From NCBI GenBank assembly GCA_001600695.1, contig BCKQ01000001.1:127916-191915 (forward strand): 64,000 nucleotides of DNA. Reading direction: 5' to 3'. The stretch is from Ascoidea asiatica. Lineage: Eukaryota > Ascomycota > Saccharomycetes > Ascoideales > Ascoideaceae. The notes below the pieces were generated by a model, which did no database searches, had not been told where the DNA came from, and was given only the letters and a program-made list of their open reading frames with translations. Position numbers and translations under genes: made by a program. Positions 42,659-53,957 of this stretch are shown here, one piece after another (position 1 is the first letter of the stretch; every line of letters begins with the position of its first letter).

Positions 42659-43654
42659 TTTGATTAATTGAAATTGAATTTGAAATTGAAATTGAGTTTG
42701 AATTTGAAATTTAATAAAATATAAAGTGAAGTAAAAGTCAATTGAATTTTATTGAAATAAATTGAATTTTGAGATTGAAATATTTAATAAATTATAACAA
42801 TAATGATTAATTTAATGAATTGGAGATTAATAATATATTATTTTTGTTTAATTTAATTTAAATTTGAAATTATTAAAGGATTTTATAAATTATTTTATTT
42901 ATTAAATTGATTAATAAATCAGTGAAAAAAAAAAATAAGAAAAAGTTAGAGAAAATTTAGAAAATTTAGTGTGAGTTGACAGAACGGTAATCAGACAGAA
43001 GAAAGAAAAAAGAAGAAAGGTTTATGATAATTTTCCAAAGGGAGAAATTTTTAATTGTCAGCACAGCAAAAAAGTCATGGGAGGGAAAAGGCGGACCCGC
43101 AGCAGTGGTAGCAGCAGTGGGGAGTGGCTGGCAGTGGTAGAAAGCTGAAAGCGGTGTGGGTCACGGTGAACTAAGTGTGGTTGCAGAGAAACGCGTAGGT
43201 GTGCATGGGCGGATATTTGGGAAATCCGAGCATGGAAATAAAATTTATTTTTAACGGATCAGGATTTTATTTTATTAAATCCATTGGGGTGGATCTTACA
43301 TGATTATACTTATTAATACACTGTGGTGCCGCAACCATATATGCGGGTCTGGGCAAGCAAGAAGCCAATAATAAGTATCACCTTCCTTCCAATAGATTAT
43401 CTGAATGGAAATGGTGAATTTTCAATAATGGTCCAATAATTATCGTTATTTATTACTTGAGTAATACTGGAGGTGATCATGAATAGAGAATAATAGAGAA
43501 TAGTAACCATGATAAAATATTGAATTTGTATATCTATAACTACAAATATTTATTTAGTTTGAATTGTGAGTTATGAGAGTGAAGTATATAAAATAAGAGA
43601 ATTTAAATTTTTAAATAAGTAATCACATAATTGATTAGTTATTTATTTATTAAT
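42659..43654. other. RRM gene promoter with GC island
   Basis: TTGAAAT-type repeats next to the start, AT-rich DNA, then a GC-rich island at about 43075-43240 with ACGCGT near 43190. A short hairpin CCGCA/TGCGG (43329-43346) follows. The right end is the QCR6 3' flank. Confidence 0.5.
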
Positions 43655-44147
43655 TTATTTTAATTTATAAAAAAGTTTTGGAGCAGCACAATCATTTACA
43701 CAATGTTGTAAATGAAAATATTCTTCTACACAATCTTCTTTATAATGTTTATCTGCATAATCTGGTTCTTCCATTTCTTTAGTTACTCTTTCAATACATT
43801 CATTATAATGATGTAAAAAACCTACACAAGATTTACTTTCACTACAGTCTGCTTTTAATTTATCAAATGGATCTTGTTGTTCTTCTTCATCTTCATCTTC
43901 ATCTTCATCTTCTTCGTCTTCATTATCTTCTTCGGCGTCTTCAGTTACCTCGATTTCTACTTCTTTTTCTTCCTATTAAAGTGATAATTGATTTCATGTT
44001 AGTACTTTTTTTTTCCCCAATATTTTGACATTTTAACAATATTCTTGTAGTAATATATAATTCATTGATTGACTACTTACTTCTTCAGCATATGCTGTTG
44101 GTAAAACTGATTCTAACAAATCCTTTAAGTATTCCATTTTGTTATTA
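43655..44147 (-). CDS. QCR6: Cytochrome bc1 complex subunit 6 (hinge protein), two exons
   Basis: Exon 1 is 44091-44147 (MEYLKDLLESVLPTAYAEE); the intron is 43973-44090 (GTAAGT donor, TACTAAC branch near 44000, TAG acceptor); exon 2 is 43655-43972. Product 124 residues. An acidic Glu/Asp stretch is followed by the hinge domain: DPFDKLKADCSESKSC, FLHHYNECIERVTKE, then DYADKHYKEDCVEEYFHLQHCVNDCAAPKLF, with the family's paired Cys. Qcr6 helps dock cytochrome c at complex III in the inner mitochondrial membrane. Joining the exons is supported by splice signals and by the missing start in exon 2. Confidence 0.92.
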
Positions 44148-44931
44148 CTAAGATATATTTTTGAGTATGAATACTAATTATTGAATATTAATTATTGAAT
44201 ATAAATTATTGTTATGTAATTATATTTAAATTTCTATTAATTTATCACAAATAATCTATTACTATTGTTATATTATTATCAATAATATTGAAATAATCAG
44301 ACCTTGAATAATCTCAGTAACTGAACTAACTGGGTTAAAATCATCCTTCGACACCAATTTCCAGCGCGCTTTCTGTGAGTGTGCTCTGAAGTCAGCTCAG
44401 TTAATTATCACTACCGCTATTTATTAAATGCGCGCTATTATCTCTGCTCTAACGCTAGTTAAGCCAAGGTTTACCTCCAATTTCAGCGCCATCTGCGCAA
44501 AGTTATTCATAGTGCCAGTATTCGCTGCGCTCTTTGTCAGCGCGCCCAAAAGCCCGCCGTGCGATTGGCTCCTGGGTTCCCGGGCTCATACTCAACACTG
44601 TCATCCAGCATTAAGCTTATATTACTTGCCGCAACTTTCCAAAAATCATAAACAAAGCCACTTTCATGGGTCCCCTCTTTTTTTTTTAAAAAAATTTTTT
44701 AAAAACAAAGTACCGAATAACTGGTCTCATATATCCTATTGACTTTAAAATACAAATATCATTTAGATAAAGCATAATGTGAAAGAAACTTCATATTGTA
44801 TTATGAACTACAAAACAAAAAACTGAATATATGAATTGATTGAATAAAAATTTATTGGAAGAATATATAATTACTATAAAGAATAATAATAAATAAATGT
44901 AGAATAATAATTAGAATGAACTAAGAATTAT
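44148..44931. other. QCR6 promoter with GC island
   Basis: GC-rich island at about 44345-44600 containing CCAAT at 44354-44358 and ATTGG at 44564-44568, the core of HAP-complex sites expected at respiratory genes. A 104-codon frame crosses the island (44428-44742) but shows no protein-like features. The right part is the 3' flank of an AA9 gene. Confidence 0.55.
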
Positions 44932-46329
44932 TTAACACATTTGACAACTAGAACGTTGAGCTTCACAAGATGATCCATCATATCCACCTGCTTTTTGTGC
45001 TTTTGCAATACAAACATTAACTTCATCTAAACATTTATTAAAATCAACTGAACTTGAATAACATGAACTTGATGATGATGCAGTACTTGTGGCAGCAACT
45101 GAATCTGCTTCTGAACTAGCTTCTGAACTAACTGCTGAAGTTGAAGCAATTGAAGAGGTTGAAGAAATTAATGTTGTTGTTTTTGATGTTTCTAATGTTT
45201 CTGCTTCTGAAGTCTCAATAACTGATTCATATGCAGTTGAAGATGCTTCAATAGTTCCAAATGATGATGATATACTTTCACTTGAAACTTCAGTTGCAAC
45301 TTCTGAAGTAGTTGCACTTTCAACAATTGATGAACTAATACTACTAGCAGATTCTGAAACAGCCACACTAGATGCAGAATAAACAGCTAAAGTAGATGAA
45401 ACACTTTCTGAAGTAACTGCAGTAGTAGCTTCTGTACTAACAGCTGCAACTGTAGCTGCTGATTCAACTGAAGCTGCTGATGTAGATGCAACACTAGTTG
45501 AACTGACAATTGTTGAAGAAGCTGAAGAAGAAACTGAAACTGCGGCTGATGATGATGAAGCTACAACTGCTGCTGCTGTAGCAGATCCTGTACTACCTCC
45601 TGCTGTATATAATGTTGGTCCTGGAATAGTATATGTACTAATTCCATTATAAATATCACAATAAATTCCTGGATCTGTATCTTTATAAGCACCTGGAAAT
45701 TTAACTGTATCTGGTGATGCACTACCTCCTCCAGTAATTTTTAAATTTGCACACATTGGATAAAATTGTGCTTTATCAAGATTTTCTGCTTCATGTAATG
45801 CTAATAATTCATGTCTAATTAAATAATTTCCTGCAACAATATCTGATGGTATTGTAATTTCTCTTGAATTATTATTTGCAATTAATGTATCACTTGCCCA
45901 TGTTGCTGATGAAGAATCATATCCATCTTCATCAATCTTAAACCAATCTAAATCTGATGGTGTAACTGTTGTACAATCTCCATTACAATTAGCTAAATAT
46001 GCCATTGTTGGTCCTTTATGACCTGATGGCCATGTTGTCCAAAACATTGTAACTGTTTTTCCTGCTTCTATAGTGGCTGTTAAAGCAGCTGCTGATGCTC
46101 CTTCATTACATGTAATATTAGTATTTGAAACATCAACAACTGGCCCATTACCTGCTGGAAAAAATGACCAAACAACTCTATCTGGAACTGGTGAAATATA
46201 TTGATCTTGAAATGGATTAGATCCTATCCACCATGTTCCATCAACATCTAAATCAGAAACATATCCATGACTCATAACATATTTAGCACAACCTAATAAG
46301 GCGATAAATAAACTTGAAGGTAATTGCAT
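44932..46329 (-). CDS. AA9 lytic polysaccharide monooxygenase (copy A)
   Basis: 465 residues, secreted copper enzyme for oxidative cleavage of cellulose or related beta-glucans. The signal peptide (residues 1-20) ends so that the mature protein begins with His21 (HGYVSDL), the first half of the histidine brace. The second brace residue is His104 in SGHKGP; the axial Tyr190 sits in QFYPMC with Gln188, and His173 in RHELLALH completes the AA9 pattern. PGAY and IPGPTLY end the catalytic domain near 245. A Ser/Ala/Thr/Val-rich stalk follows, then a 43-residue module with six Cys (CYSSSVDFNKC to CQMC). No CBM1 and no GPI signal. Substrate unknown. Confidence 0.9.
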   Translation of the reverse strand: MQLPSSLFIALLGCAKYVMSHGYVSDLDVDGTWWIGSNPFQDQYISPVPDRVVWSFFPAGNGPVVDVSNTNITCNEGASAAALTATIEAGKTVTMFWTTWPSGHKGPTMAYLANCNGDCTTVTPSDLDWFKIDEDGYDSSSATWASDTLIANNNSREITIPSDIVAGNYLIRHELLALHEAENLDKAQFYPMCANLKITGGGSASPDTVKFPGAYKDTDPGIYCDIYNGISTYTIPGPTLYTAGGSTGSATAAAVVASSSSAAVSVSSSASSTIVSSTSVASTSAASVESAATVAAVSTEATTAVTSESVSSTLAVYSASSVAVSESASSISSSIVESATTSEVATEVSSESISSSFGTIEASSTAYESVIETSEAETLETSKTTTLISSTSSIASTSAVSSEASSEADSVAATSTASSSSSCYSSSVDFNKCLDEVNVCIAKAQKAGGYDGSSCEAQRSSCQMC

Positions 46330-48067
46330 TCTGGAATAATAAAATTTAAATAATTTTTATTTAATTATTTTTTTTTTTGTTTTGTAAATTGAATTGAACT
46401 GAATTGGTTTTTATTAAAGAAATTAAAGTTAATTTCTTAAAAAAAAGAGAAAAGTATTTTAAAAGGTAAAAGGAACGACTGAGTTATAATAATACTAATT
46501 GAAATAATAAAATAATATTTCAAAGATTATTATGTATATATTTTTGTTAATACTTCTATATTATTAATAATATTAATGATTATAGTAAATATATTTAAAG
46601 AATTGTTATATTAAGAAAAAAAAATTTGTTTCTGGTATCAATAATGGAAAAAATCCCTTTATTTTATATTCCATTCATCTTTCTTAGAAGTTCAGTAATC
46701 AATTGAATATTGTTTGAAGATATCTCAAATATTATGAAAATCGAGTTCCAACTCACTGAAACCAAGAAATGGAATTTGAATAACAGTATTTGTTATTCAC
46801 ATTTCTCTTATTTCTAATTGATTATTACCAAATTTAATACATGATTTTTACCATTCTTTTTCAAGTAAGCATTTCTTTTGATTTATTTTTTCAGATAATT
46901 GTTTTGATCTTCAGATAATTTTAAAACAAAATCACCGATTGTTCATTTCAATGTTATCTTGTTATCATGTTATTTTCAAATTCTCAAATTTTATGAACCT
47001 GCCCAATAACTTTATTCTTTCTACATAACTCTAATAGAAAAACCATCACAGTTTAATATTTAACACTTTTTTAAACAATTTTATTAAATAACACTAATAA
47101 CACTCATTCTTCCGATAATTACCTCTAATAATCATCACTCATATTCAGAATTGGGAATAAAGAAAATCTATCTCAATTAATAATTTTAGCCTATTGATTT
47201 TTATTGCATTGTTCAATAAAAGAATCTTTGTTTTTAAAGTTTGTATCATCTTTTTCAAGTGCATTTCAAAACCGACAATCAATTGGTAACTCAGACAAAA
47301 ATTAAATACACATAAGTCTAAATAATAAAAATTCTCTAAAACTTTTCAAATATTATATTTTGATCTTCATTAATAGCACATTAATTCAAAGGCAAAAAAC
47401 TTTGTGGAGTTCAATTTGATATTAAATCTTACATGGTCTAACTTTTGGATTATTTACTTCATGCTTTCTGACTTCAAGATTTTGTTCTGATACAATTGGA
47501 AATATAATTGTTAGAAAAGCAATTTAGGTATTTGCAGCTTGTATTTGAAGATTTAATAATTGAAATAAAAGTGAAAACTGCACGTTTTATGCAGAAGCAA
47601 AAAAAAAGACTTAGTAACAAAATACGAGTTTAGAGTTGACTTAGTTAAGATCTGGATAGTTTTAATTCTGATTATAGAATATATCTAAATTAAAAATAAA
47701 TGAATCAAGAATAGTAAACGAATTTTACATAAGAGAATTATTCTTTTGATAATATCATTGAAATTTCAACGTCATTCAAATTCAACAATGCACCACAATA
47801 AATAGCTTGGCCTATAATTAAAAAAGTTGTTAATTCTGCAACAAATTGATTTGAATAACAAATATTTACAAATTTAAGTAGAACGGTAATAAAATCGACA
47901 TAGAAATCTGTCAATTACATAAAAAAAATTTGAGTAAAACAAAATAGTATTCTTGTATTAAAGTAATCGAATAAAAAGAAAATTGGAATATGTTTAAAAA
48001 ATTGAACTGAAATTGGATAGGGAAAATAATCTCATAGAGAAATTTAGTTTATAACTTTAAAAATTAA
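46330..48067. other. Long non-coding interval between the two AA9 genes
   Basis: 1.74 kb serving as promoter of copy A and 3' flank of copy B. No frame of 60 codons, no GC island, no RNA gene recognised. Confidence 0.6.
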
Positions 48068-49315
48068 TTAACACATTTTACAACTTGAACGACCAGTTTC
48101 ACAAGAAGAACCATCATATCCACCAGCTTTTTGAGCAGATTGAATGCAAACATTAATTTTATCTAAACATTTGTTGAAATCAACAGAGTTTGAGTAACAA
48201 GAAGATGATGAGGATTCAGTGGTTGAAGCAGCAGTAGTTGCAGCAGCAGAGCTTGTACTTGGTTCACTTTCAGCGGATGTAGTAACAGCGGCAGAAGAAG
48301 AGGCAACTGGTGCTAAAGTGGTGGTTTCTGCTTCTTCGGCAGGGGAAGTAGTAGCAGCTTCAAAAGCAGTGGATGAAGCTTCTAATGTAGCATTATAAGC
48401 ATCAGCAGAAGAAACTAAAGAAGTAGCTTTTGAGGATACAACTGAAGCAACAGTAGCTGAAGAAGAAACATCGGCAGCAGAAACGGTGGCAGCAGAAGCA
48501 GTTGATGAGGAGGCAGAAGCAACTGCAGAAGAAACAACAGCCGATGAGCTTTCAGCAACTACGGCAGCAGCAGTGGCGGTTGATGAGGAACCATAAACAG
48601 TTGGACCTGGAATGGTATAAGTAGTTAAAGAATTGTAAATATTGACTAAAATACCTGGATCAGAAGCAGAATAAGCACCTGGGAATGAAACACCACTTGG
48701 AGTAGCAGAACCAGTACCACTAACTTTCAAGTTGGCACACATTGGATAAAATTGAGCACCACTTGCATCATAGGCACTATGTAAAGCTAATAATTCATGT
48801 CTTAACATATAATTACCTGCAGCAATATCTGAAGGAACTGTAAAAGTATAAGAATTGTTATTTGCAATTAAAGTTGTAGTAGCCCAGGTTTCAGTTGATG
48901 CATCATAACCATCTTCGGCGATTTTAAACCAAGATAATGATGATGGAGTTGCATCTGAACAGTCACCACCACAATCAGCTAAATAAGTCATAATTGGACC
49001 TTTATGAGAATCAGGCCATGTAGTCCAGTACATTGTAATATCTGCACCAGCATCTACAGAAGCAGTTAAAGCAGCAGCTTGTGCATCGACATTACAAACA
49101 ATATCATTTGAGGTAACATCTTCAACTGGACCATTACCTGCAGTGAAAAATGACCAAACAATTCTTTCTGGAACTGGTGATGTATATTGATCTGTATATG
49201 GAAGAGAACCAGTCCACCAAGTATCACCAACTTTAAGGTCTTGAACAATACCATGAGATAAAGCATATTTAGCACAAGCTAATAAAGAGATTAAGAAACC
49301 TGAAGATAATTGCAT
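48068..49315 (-). CDS. AA9 lytic polysaccharide monooxygenase (copy B)
   Basis: 415 residues, same strand as copy A. Over the first 200 residues the two align without gaps. The copper residues are conserved: His21 (HGIVQDL) after the signal peptide, His104 (DSHKGP), Tyr190 (QFYPMC), with Gln188 and His173. The Ser/Ala stalk is shorter and different in sequence, while the terminal six-Cys module (CYSNSVDFNKC to CKMC) is nearly the same. Copy B uses more GCA/GCT Ala codons than neighbouring genes, reflecting its composition. It is either a tandem duplicate of copy A or both derive from an older duplication. Confidence 0.9.
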   Translation of the reverse strand: MQLSSGFLISLLACAKYALSHGIVQDLKVGDTWWTGSLPYTDQYTSPVPERIVWSFFTAGNGPVEDVTSNDIVCNVDAQAAALTASVDAGADITMYWTTWPDSHKGPIMTYLADCGGDCSDATPSSLSWFKIAEDGYDASTETWATTTLIANNNSYTFTVPSDIAAGNYMLRHELLALHSAYDASGAQFYPMCANLKVSGTGSATPSGVSFPGAYSASDPGILVNIYNSLTTYTIPGPTVYGSSSTATAAAVVAESSSAVVSSAVASASSSTASAATVSAADVSSSATVASVVSSKATSLVSSADAYNATLEASSTAFEAATTSPAEEAETTTLAPVASSSAAVTTSAESEPSTSSAAATTAASTTESSSSSCYSNSVDFNKCLDKINVCIQSAQKAGGYDGSSCETGRSSCKMC

Positions 49316-52247
49316 TTTGTTTTAATAATTTAATAAGTTAATTGAGATTAAAGAGAAATAAATAAACTAGAAGTTTATGAGTTTTGGATTTAAAAGATTT
49401 GTTTAAAAAGTAAGGAAAGACTATTGAATAAATTGCTTTTTGCAAAATATTTGATTTATTATAATAATTTATAATAATATAATAAGTATAATTAAGTAAG
49501 TTTGATTAATTAATTGATAATAATGAAGGAAAAGAGAAACATTTTTGAAAATTTAATTGAGGATTCTGTCTTCTTATATATAATTTTTTGATATGAAAGG
49601 ATGAACTTCTTTTTCTTCGGATTTAACCAAAATAAATAATTTCAAAACGGAAATATAGAATTGAATAAAATTGAATAAGATTTAAAATAGTAAACTTGTA
49701 ATATTTGAAAATTTTACTGCAAATTAAAGCACCATTAATTGTTATTTCTTTGTATTATCTTGGGCCCTGAGACTTTATTACAATACCAAAATATTTGAAT
49801 TAAAATTCTAGGATAATATTTGTTATTGGTTATACAACCGAGATTCTCATTTAGATTAATATCCATGCTGATTGTTAATGTACCGTTTATGAAATGCTAA
49901 CAATATGTTTTATTATCGGTTAATAAAGATTTTCATAAGAAGATCTGATACAATAATGGAGGTAATTGTTTTAAGAGCATGCCCTTTCCAAAGTCGACTA
50001 CTAAAAAATCAACAAAAATCATGTAAATCCGAACAGTATGTGTATCAGAATCAGTTATTTTTCTTGGTAAAAATGAAAATCCTCTGTATTATCTCAAGAT
50101 AATCTTGAAATTGAATAAAATATTCCTTGTTGCTCGGGTGGATTAAAAAACAATATAAATCATTTTAAAAGCTGTTATGGTAATTTTTTTTGCAAGAAAA
50201 TAATGAAACATTTGTGTGATATTTTTTGATTAAATTAACGCTTCATTGTCATAATCAACGCTTTATTGTAAAAATTTGAATATTCCTTGGGCGTAGCAAA
50301 TGAAAAAACTTTTGTTAAGTTTTAAATGACATTTTCTAAATTAAGGATGAATTAATAAAAGAGAATAATTCGCGGTGCATTTAAGCCACTGTGATGCGCA
50401 GGGAGACGCCGAAACGGCAAAACTGTATTAATACCTGCATATGTTTGAGCCTGAATGCATAATATGGTTGGATTCATTCCTAAATGAATATTTGCGAAAA
50501 GTTTTTGTTCCAATGTTTATCGGAGACTTTATTCATTATTATTCACTATGAAGCTGTGAATATGGGGATTTTCTAATGTCTTTAAAAAACTCCCTTTGAA
50601 ATAAAAAAAATCGTCAATACTGAAGAATAAAATAATTGAACTAAAAATTATTTCTGTTTTTATTTTAAATGGCCTTTTTGTAGTTTTAAAGATCAATTTT
50701 GTAAAGGATTGTTTTTTAAAAACAGCTTTATGACTGATTTGTTCTAGTCAGGGGTGCTATTAGGAGAAATTTCAAAGAAATTACACTAACATCCTTTTTT
50801 TTTTTGATCATTGTAGCATAATAATTAAAACCGTCTTTAAAAAAATTTGATTTGAATACAGTAAGCATGATTTAAGAAAGTTGTTTGTAGATATTGAAGT
50901 TTTGAAATTGATACTCTGAGAAGAAGCTTTTTGAAAGAGTTTAATAATCTTCTACTATATCTACTCTTCAGCTTTCCTTTTCTTTTTGTCTTCAAGAGAA
51001 ATAATCGTTTTTTTGATTTGAATTGTGATATTACTTTTTTTTTTTTTTGGGTTTTGACTAATTTGAATTATTCTTTAGCTAGGCAATTTGAGGAAAAATC
51101 TAAGTGATGAGATATTCCTATCTGGTAAGAGGTTTGGAAAATCCTATGCTTCTATCTTAAAATGGAAATTATTCAGAAACATACTCTCATAATTACACAT
51201 AAGCATATGCTCCCAATAATGATAAATATAATTCCAGTAAAGTGCCAGAAAACCTTTCAAAATTCCTGTTAATATTATAAAGGAATTTGAAAATTACAAT
51301 AGCATATAAAGAATGAGAGAAGATAAATAGAACCTTTTTCTTCTGATGGATTCAATGCTCATCGCATTAATGCAAAAACTAAAATTTCAATTATTAATTG
51401 AACGAAAAAAATGTCAAAATCTTTGAAATAATGAGTGCATATGTCTCAATAAAGTAATATTAAAATCACTTTCATTTGAACAATGTTATACTTGAAAAAT
51501 AGGATTTAACTACGAGCAAATATAACTTTTAGTGAAAATAAAATCCAAGCCTAAATATACAGAACGCAGTTTTTTGTAATCACTGCAAAGATCAAAACTA
51601 AGAGGAATAAAATATAAGACAAAAGAACGAGAAACAGATTTGAAATTAATCATCTGATATTGCCACATTTTTATAAATCAGCAATTAAGTTAGTAAATAT
51701 TTTAAGTAACCAATTGAATTTTTCAATATTGATAGTAATTTGATTCACACACATAATTAAATTCAGATTAAACTTCTAATAATCTTTTCACAATCACCAG
51801 AATTAGCCACTACAACCATTAGAAAATGTTCAGTGATTTGTCATTTTTTACGTAAGCTAGCATAGCTAGGGCTTTTTAAATAAATAATTGTAGCCCTAAT
51901 CTATATCTCGTGGCTAAGCACATGTTTTACTCTTTTCAAGGCAGTCTTTTAAAAAATGCGGTGCTCGCAATCAAATCGCTCAGACAAAGAGATGACCGAC
52001 ATGTGACACAAGATTTTGGCTTTTGAGAAGGGCCTTTGACGGGTGCAAATGCTTTGTCTGGATGTTGGTTGTTGGGCACGAGCGCTTAGAATTTGGAAAA
52101 TTCAATACTTTTCATCCTCCTTCACCAAATGCAGAATCTACATTCAATTAGTACATTGAAAGAGACTGAAATATAAGCAATAAAAAAATTATATCTAATA
52201 TATTCCAAGGCTTTCAACCATAAACAAACACAGATAATAATATAGAA
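49316..52247. other. 2.9-kb gene-poor interval between AA9 copy B and RPL2
   Basis: Promoter of AA9 copy B on the left and of RPL2 on the right. The only frame of 60 or more codons (49905-50102) lacks protein features. A GC-richer spot lies at 50370-50460 and a GC island at 51950-52090. Unlike most of the window the middle has mixed, less repetitive sequence; decayed genes cannot be excluded. Confidence 0.55.
51867..51898. promoter_or_regulatory. Two Tbf1-type sites upstream of RPL2
   Basis: TAGGGCTT at 51867-51874 and TAGCCCTA at 51891-51898, inverted, about 350-380 bp upstream of the RPL2 start. The same motif as at RPL8. Confidence 0.6.
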
Positions 52248-53585
52248 ATGGGTACGTCAAACATCAACTCCAGAAATTAAATTGGCAGTTATTGATTTTT
52301 AAAAAGATCTACTTTATCATTGAAAAATGGCTATTCAGAAAAGATGAAATGGTGAAAAAAATAATCTCCCGGTGAATTATCAAAAGGCAAGAATATATTG
52401 TTTAATAGGGATATGATCTTTCAAACTATTGATAAGGCCAAAAAAATGTAGAATAATTACTTCAAAATTGGTCATTATTTAATGGGTTCAGAATAATTCT
52501 AGTCTTAAAGTCCTTTAAAATTCCTTTTAATCCTTTTTAATAATCACTTTTTCTCTAAAGCTGAAAGCAAATAAAACATTTTTACAATATAAACTTCACC
52601 ATTTCCAATTTTCAAATAATCATGTTTGATATGAATTTTGTAAATTAATGGCAATCACAAAATCCAAATTTGTCTCAAAAATATAAAAAAATCAAAACTG
52701 TTAGACCTAATTTAAAGAAAATTTTATTTATTGATTAGAATGATCTCTTTAATATATAATGATCCGTAACACTTTCAAATTTATTTAGAAAAAATTACTA
52801 ACATATTTTATTCATAAATTATAGGTCGTGTTATTAGAAATCAGAGAAAGGGTGCTGGATCTATCTTTGTATCCCATACAAGATTAAGAAAAGGTGCTGC
52901 CAAATTAAGAACTTTAGATTATGCTGAACGTCATGGTTACATCAGAGGTTTTGTTAAAACCATTATTCATGATCCTGGTCGTGGTGCACCATTAGCTGAA
53001 GTTGTATTCAGAGATCCATATAAATATAAATTAAGAAAAGAAACCTTCATTGCTAATGAAGGTATGTATACTGGACAATTTATTTATGCTGGTAAAAATG
53101 CTTCATTACATGTTGGTAATGTATTACCATTATCTGCTGTTCCAGAAGGTACTATTTTATCAAATGTTGAAGAACATGCTGGTGATAGAGGTGCTTTAGG
53201 TAGAACTTCCGGTGGTTATGTAACTGTTATTGGTCATAATCCAGATGAAGGTAAAACCAGAGTAAAATTACCATCTGGTGCTAAAAAAATTCTTTCTTCA
53301 AATGCAAGAGGTGTCATTGGTGTTGTAGCTGGTGGTGGTAGAGTTGATAAACCATTATTAAAAGCAGGTAATGCTTTCCATAAATATAAAGTTAAAAGAA
53401 ATTCATGGCCAAAAACTAGAGGTGTAGCAATGAATCCAGTTGATCATCCTCATGGTGGTGGTAACCATCAACATATTGGTAAAGCTTCTACTATTTCTAG
53501 AGGTGCTGTTCCAGGTCAAAAAGCAGGTCTTATTGCTGCTAGAAGAACTGGTTTATTACGTGGTACTCAAAAAACTGCTGATTAG
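52248..53585 (+). CDS. RPL2: Large ribosomal subunit protein uL2, two exons
   Basis: Exon 1 is 52248-52251 (ATGG); the intron is 52252-52824 (GTACGT donor, TACTAAC branch near 52796, TAG acceptor); exon 2 is 52825-53585. Product 254 residues, the same as S. cerevisiae Rpl2. Splicing yields [20 protein letters not shown], then [20 protein letters not shown] and the peptidyl-transferase-centre segment [20 protein letters not shown]. uL2 is essential for subunit joining and peptide-bond formation. At 573 nt the intron is the longest in this window. No snoRNA box pair was found in it. Confidence 0.96.
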
Positions 53586-53957
53586 ATTATTTAATTAATT
53601 ATATATTAACGAATCAATATCATCAATCCCTATAATATCTGTAAACAACTGTTTTTTTTTCTATATTTTATGATCATTTATGTGATTTATTTGTAGTTTA
53701 TTTTAACTCAAAAATGTAAAGTTAAATATGTTATGTATATTTGATCAAACTTTGATTAATAATAAATATAATAAACATTAAAAATCTTAAACAATTCTAA
53801 AGGGATTAACTGTAACTAATAACAATCATTTGATTTCCTTCATTGTAAAAGTGTTCTTAATTAGGACCATTAAAATTTTCATTGAGAACGTCCTTGAAGT
53901 GAATTATCTTAACATACAGATTTCAATGATAGTTAACAAAATGGGGTTCTGCTTTTT
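53586..53957. other. Convergent intergenic region RPL2 / GSKIP-like gene
   Basis: AT-rich 3' flanks with T-runs; no gene or GC island. A 104-codon plus-strand frame entering from here is the antisense shadow of the GSKIP-like gene. Confidence 0.55.

Noticed and set aside
44428-44742. 104-codon frame starting MRAIIS
   Set aside because: Covers the QCR6 promoter island with HAP-type CCAAT cores and ends in homopolymers.
52252-52824. Possible intronic snoRNA in RPL2
   Set aside because: The length is suggestive, but no C/D or H/ACA box pair was found by reading.
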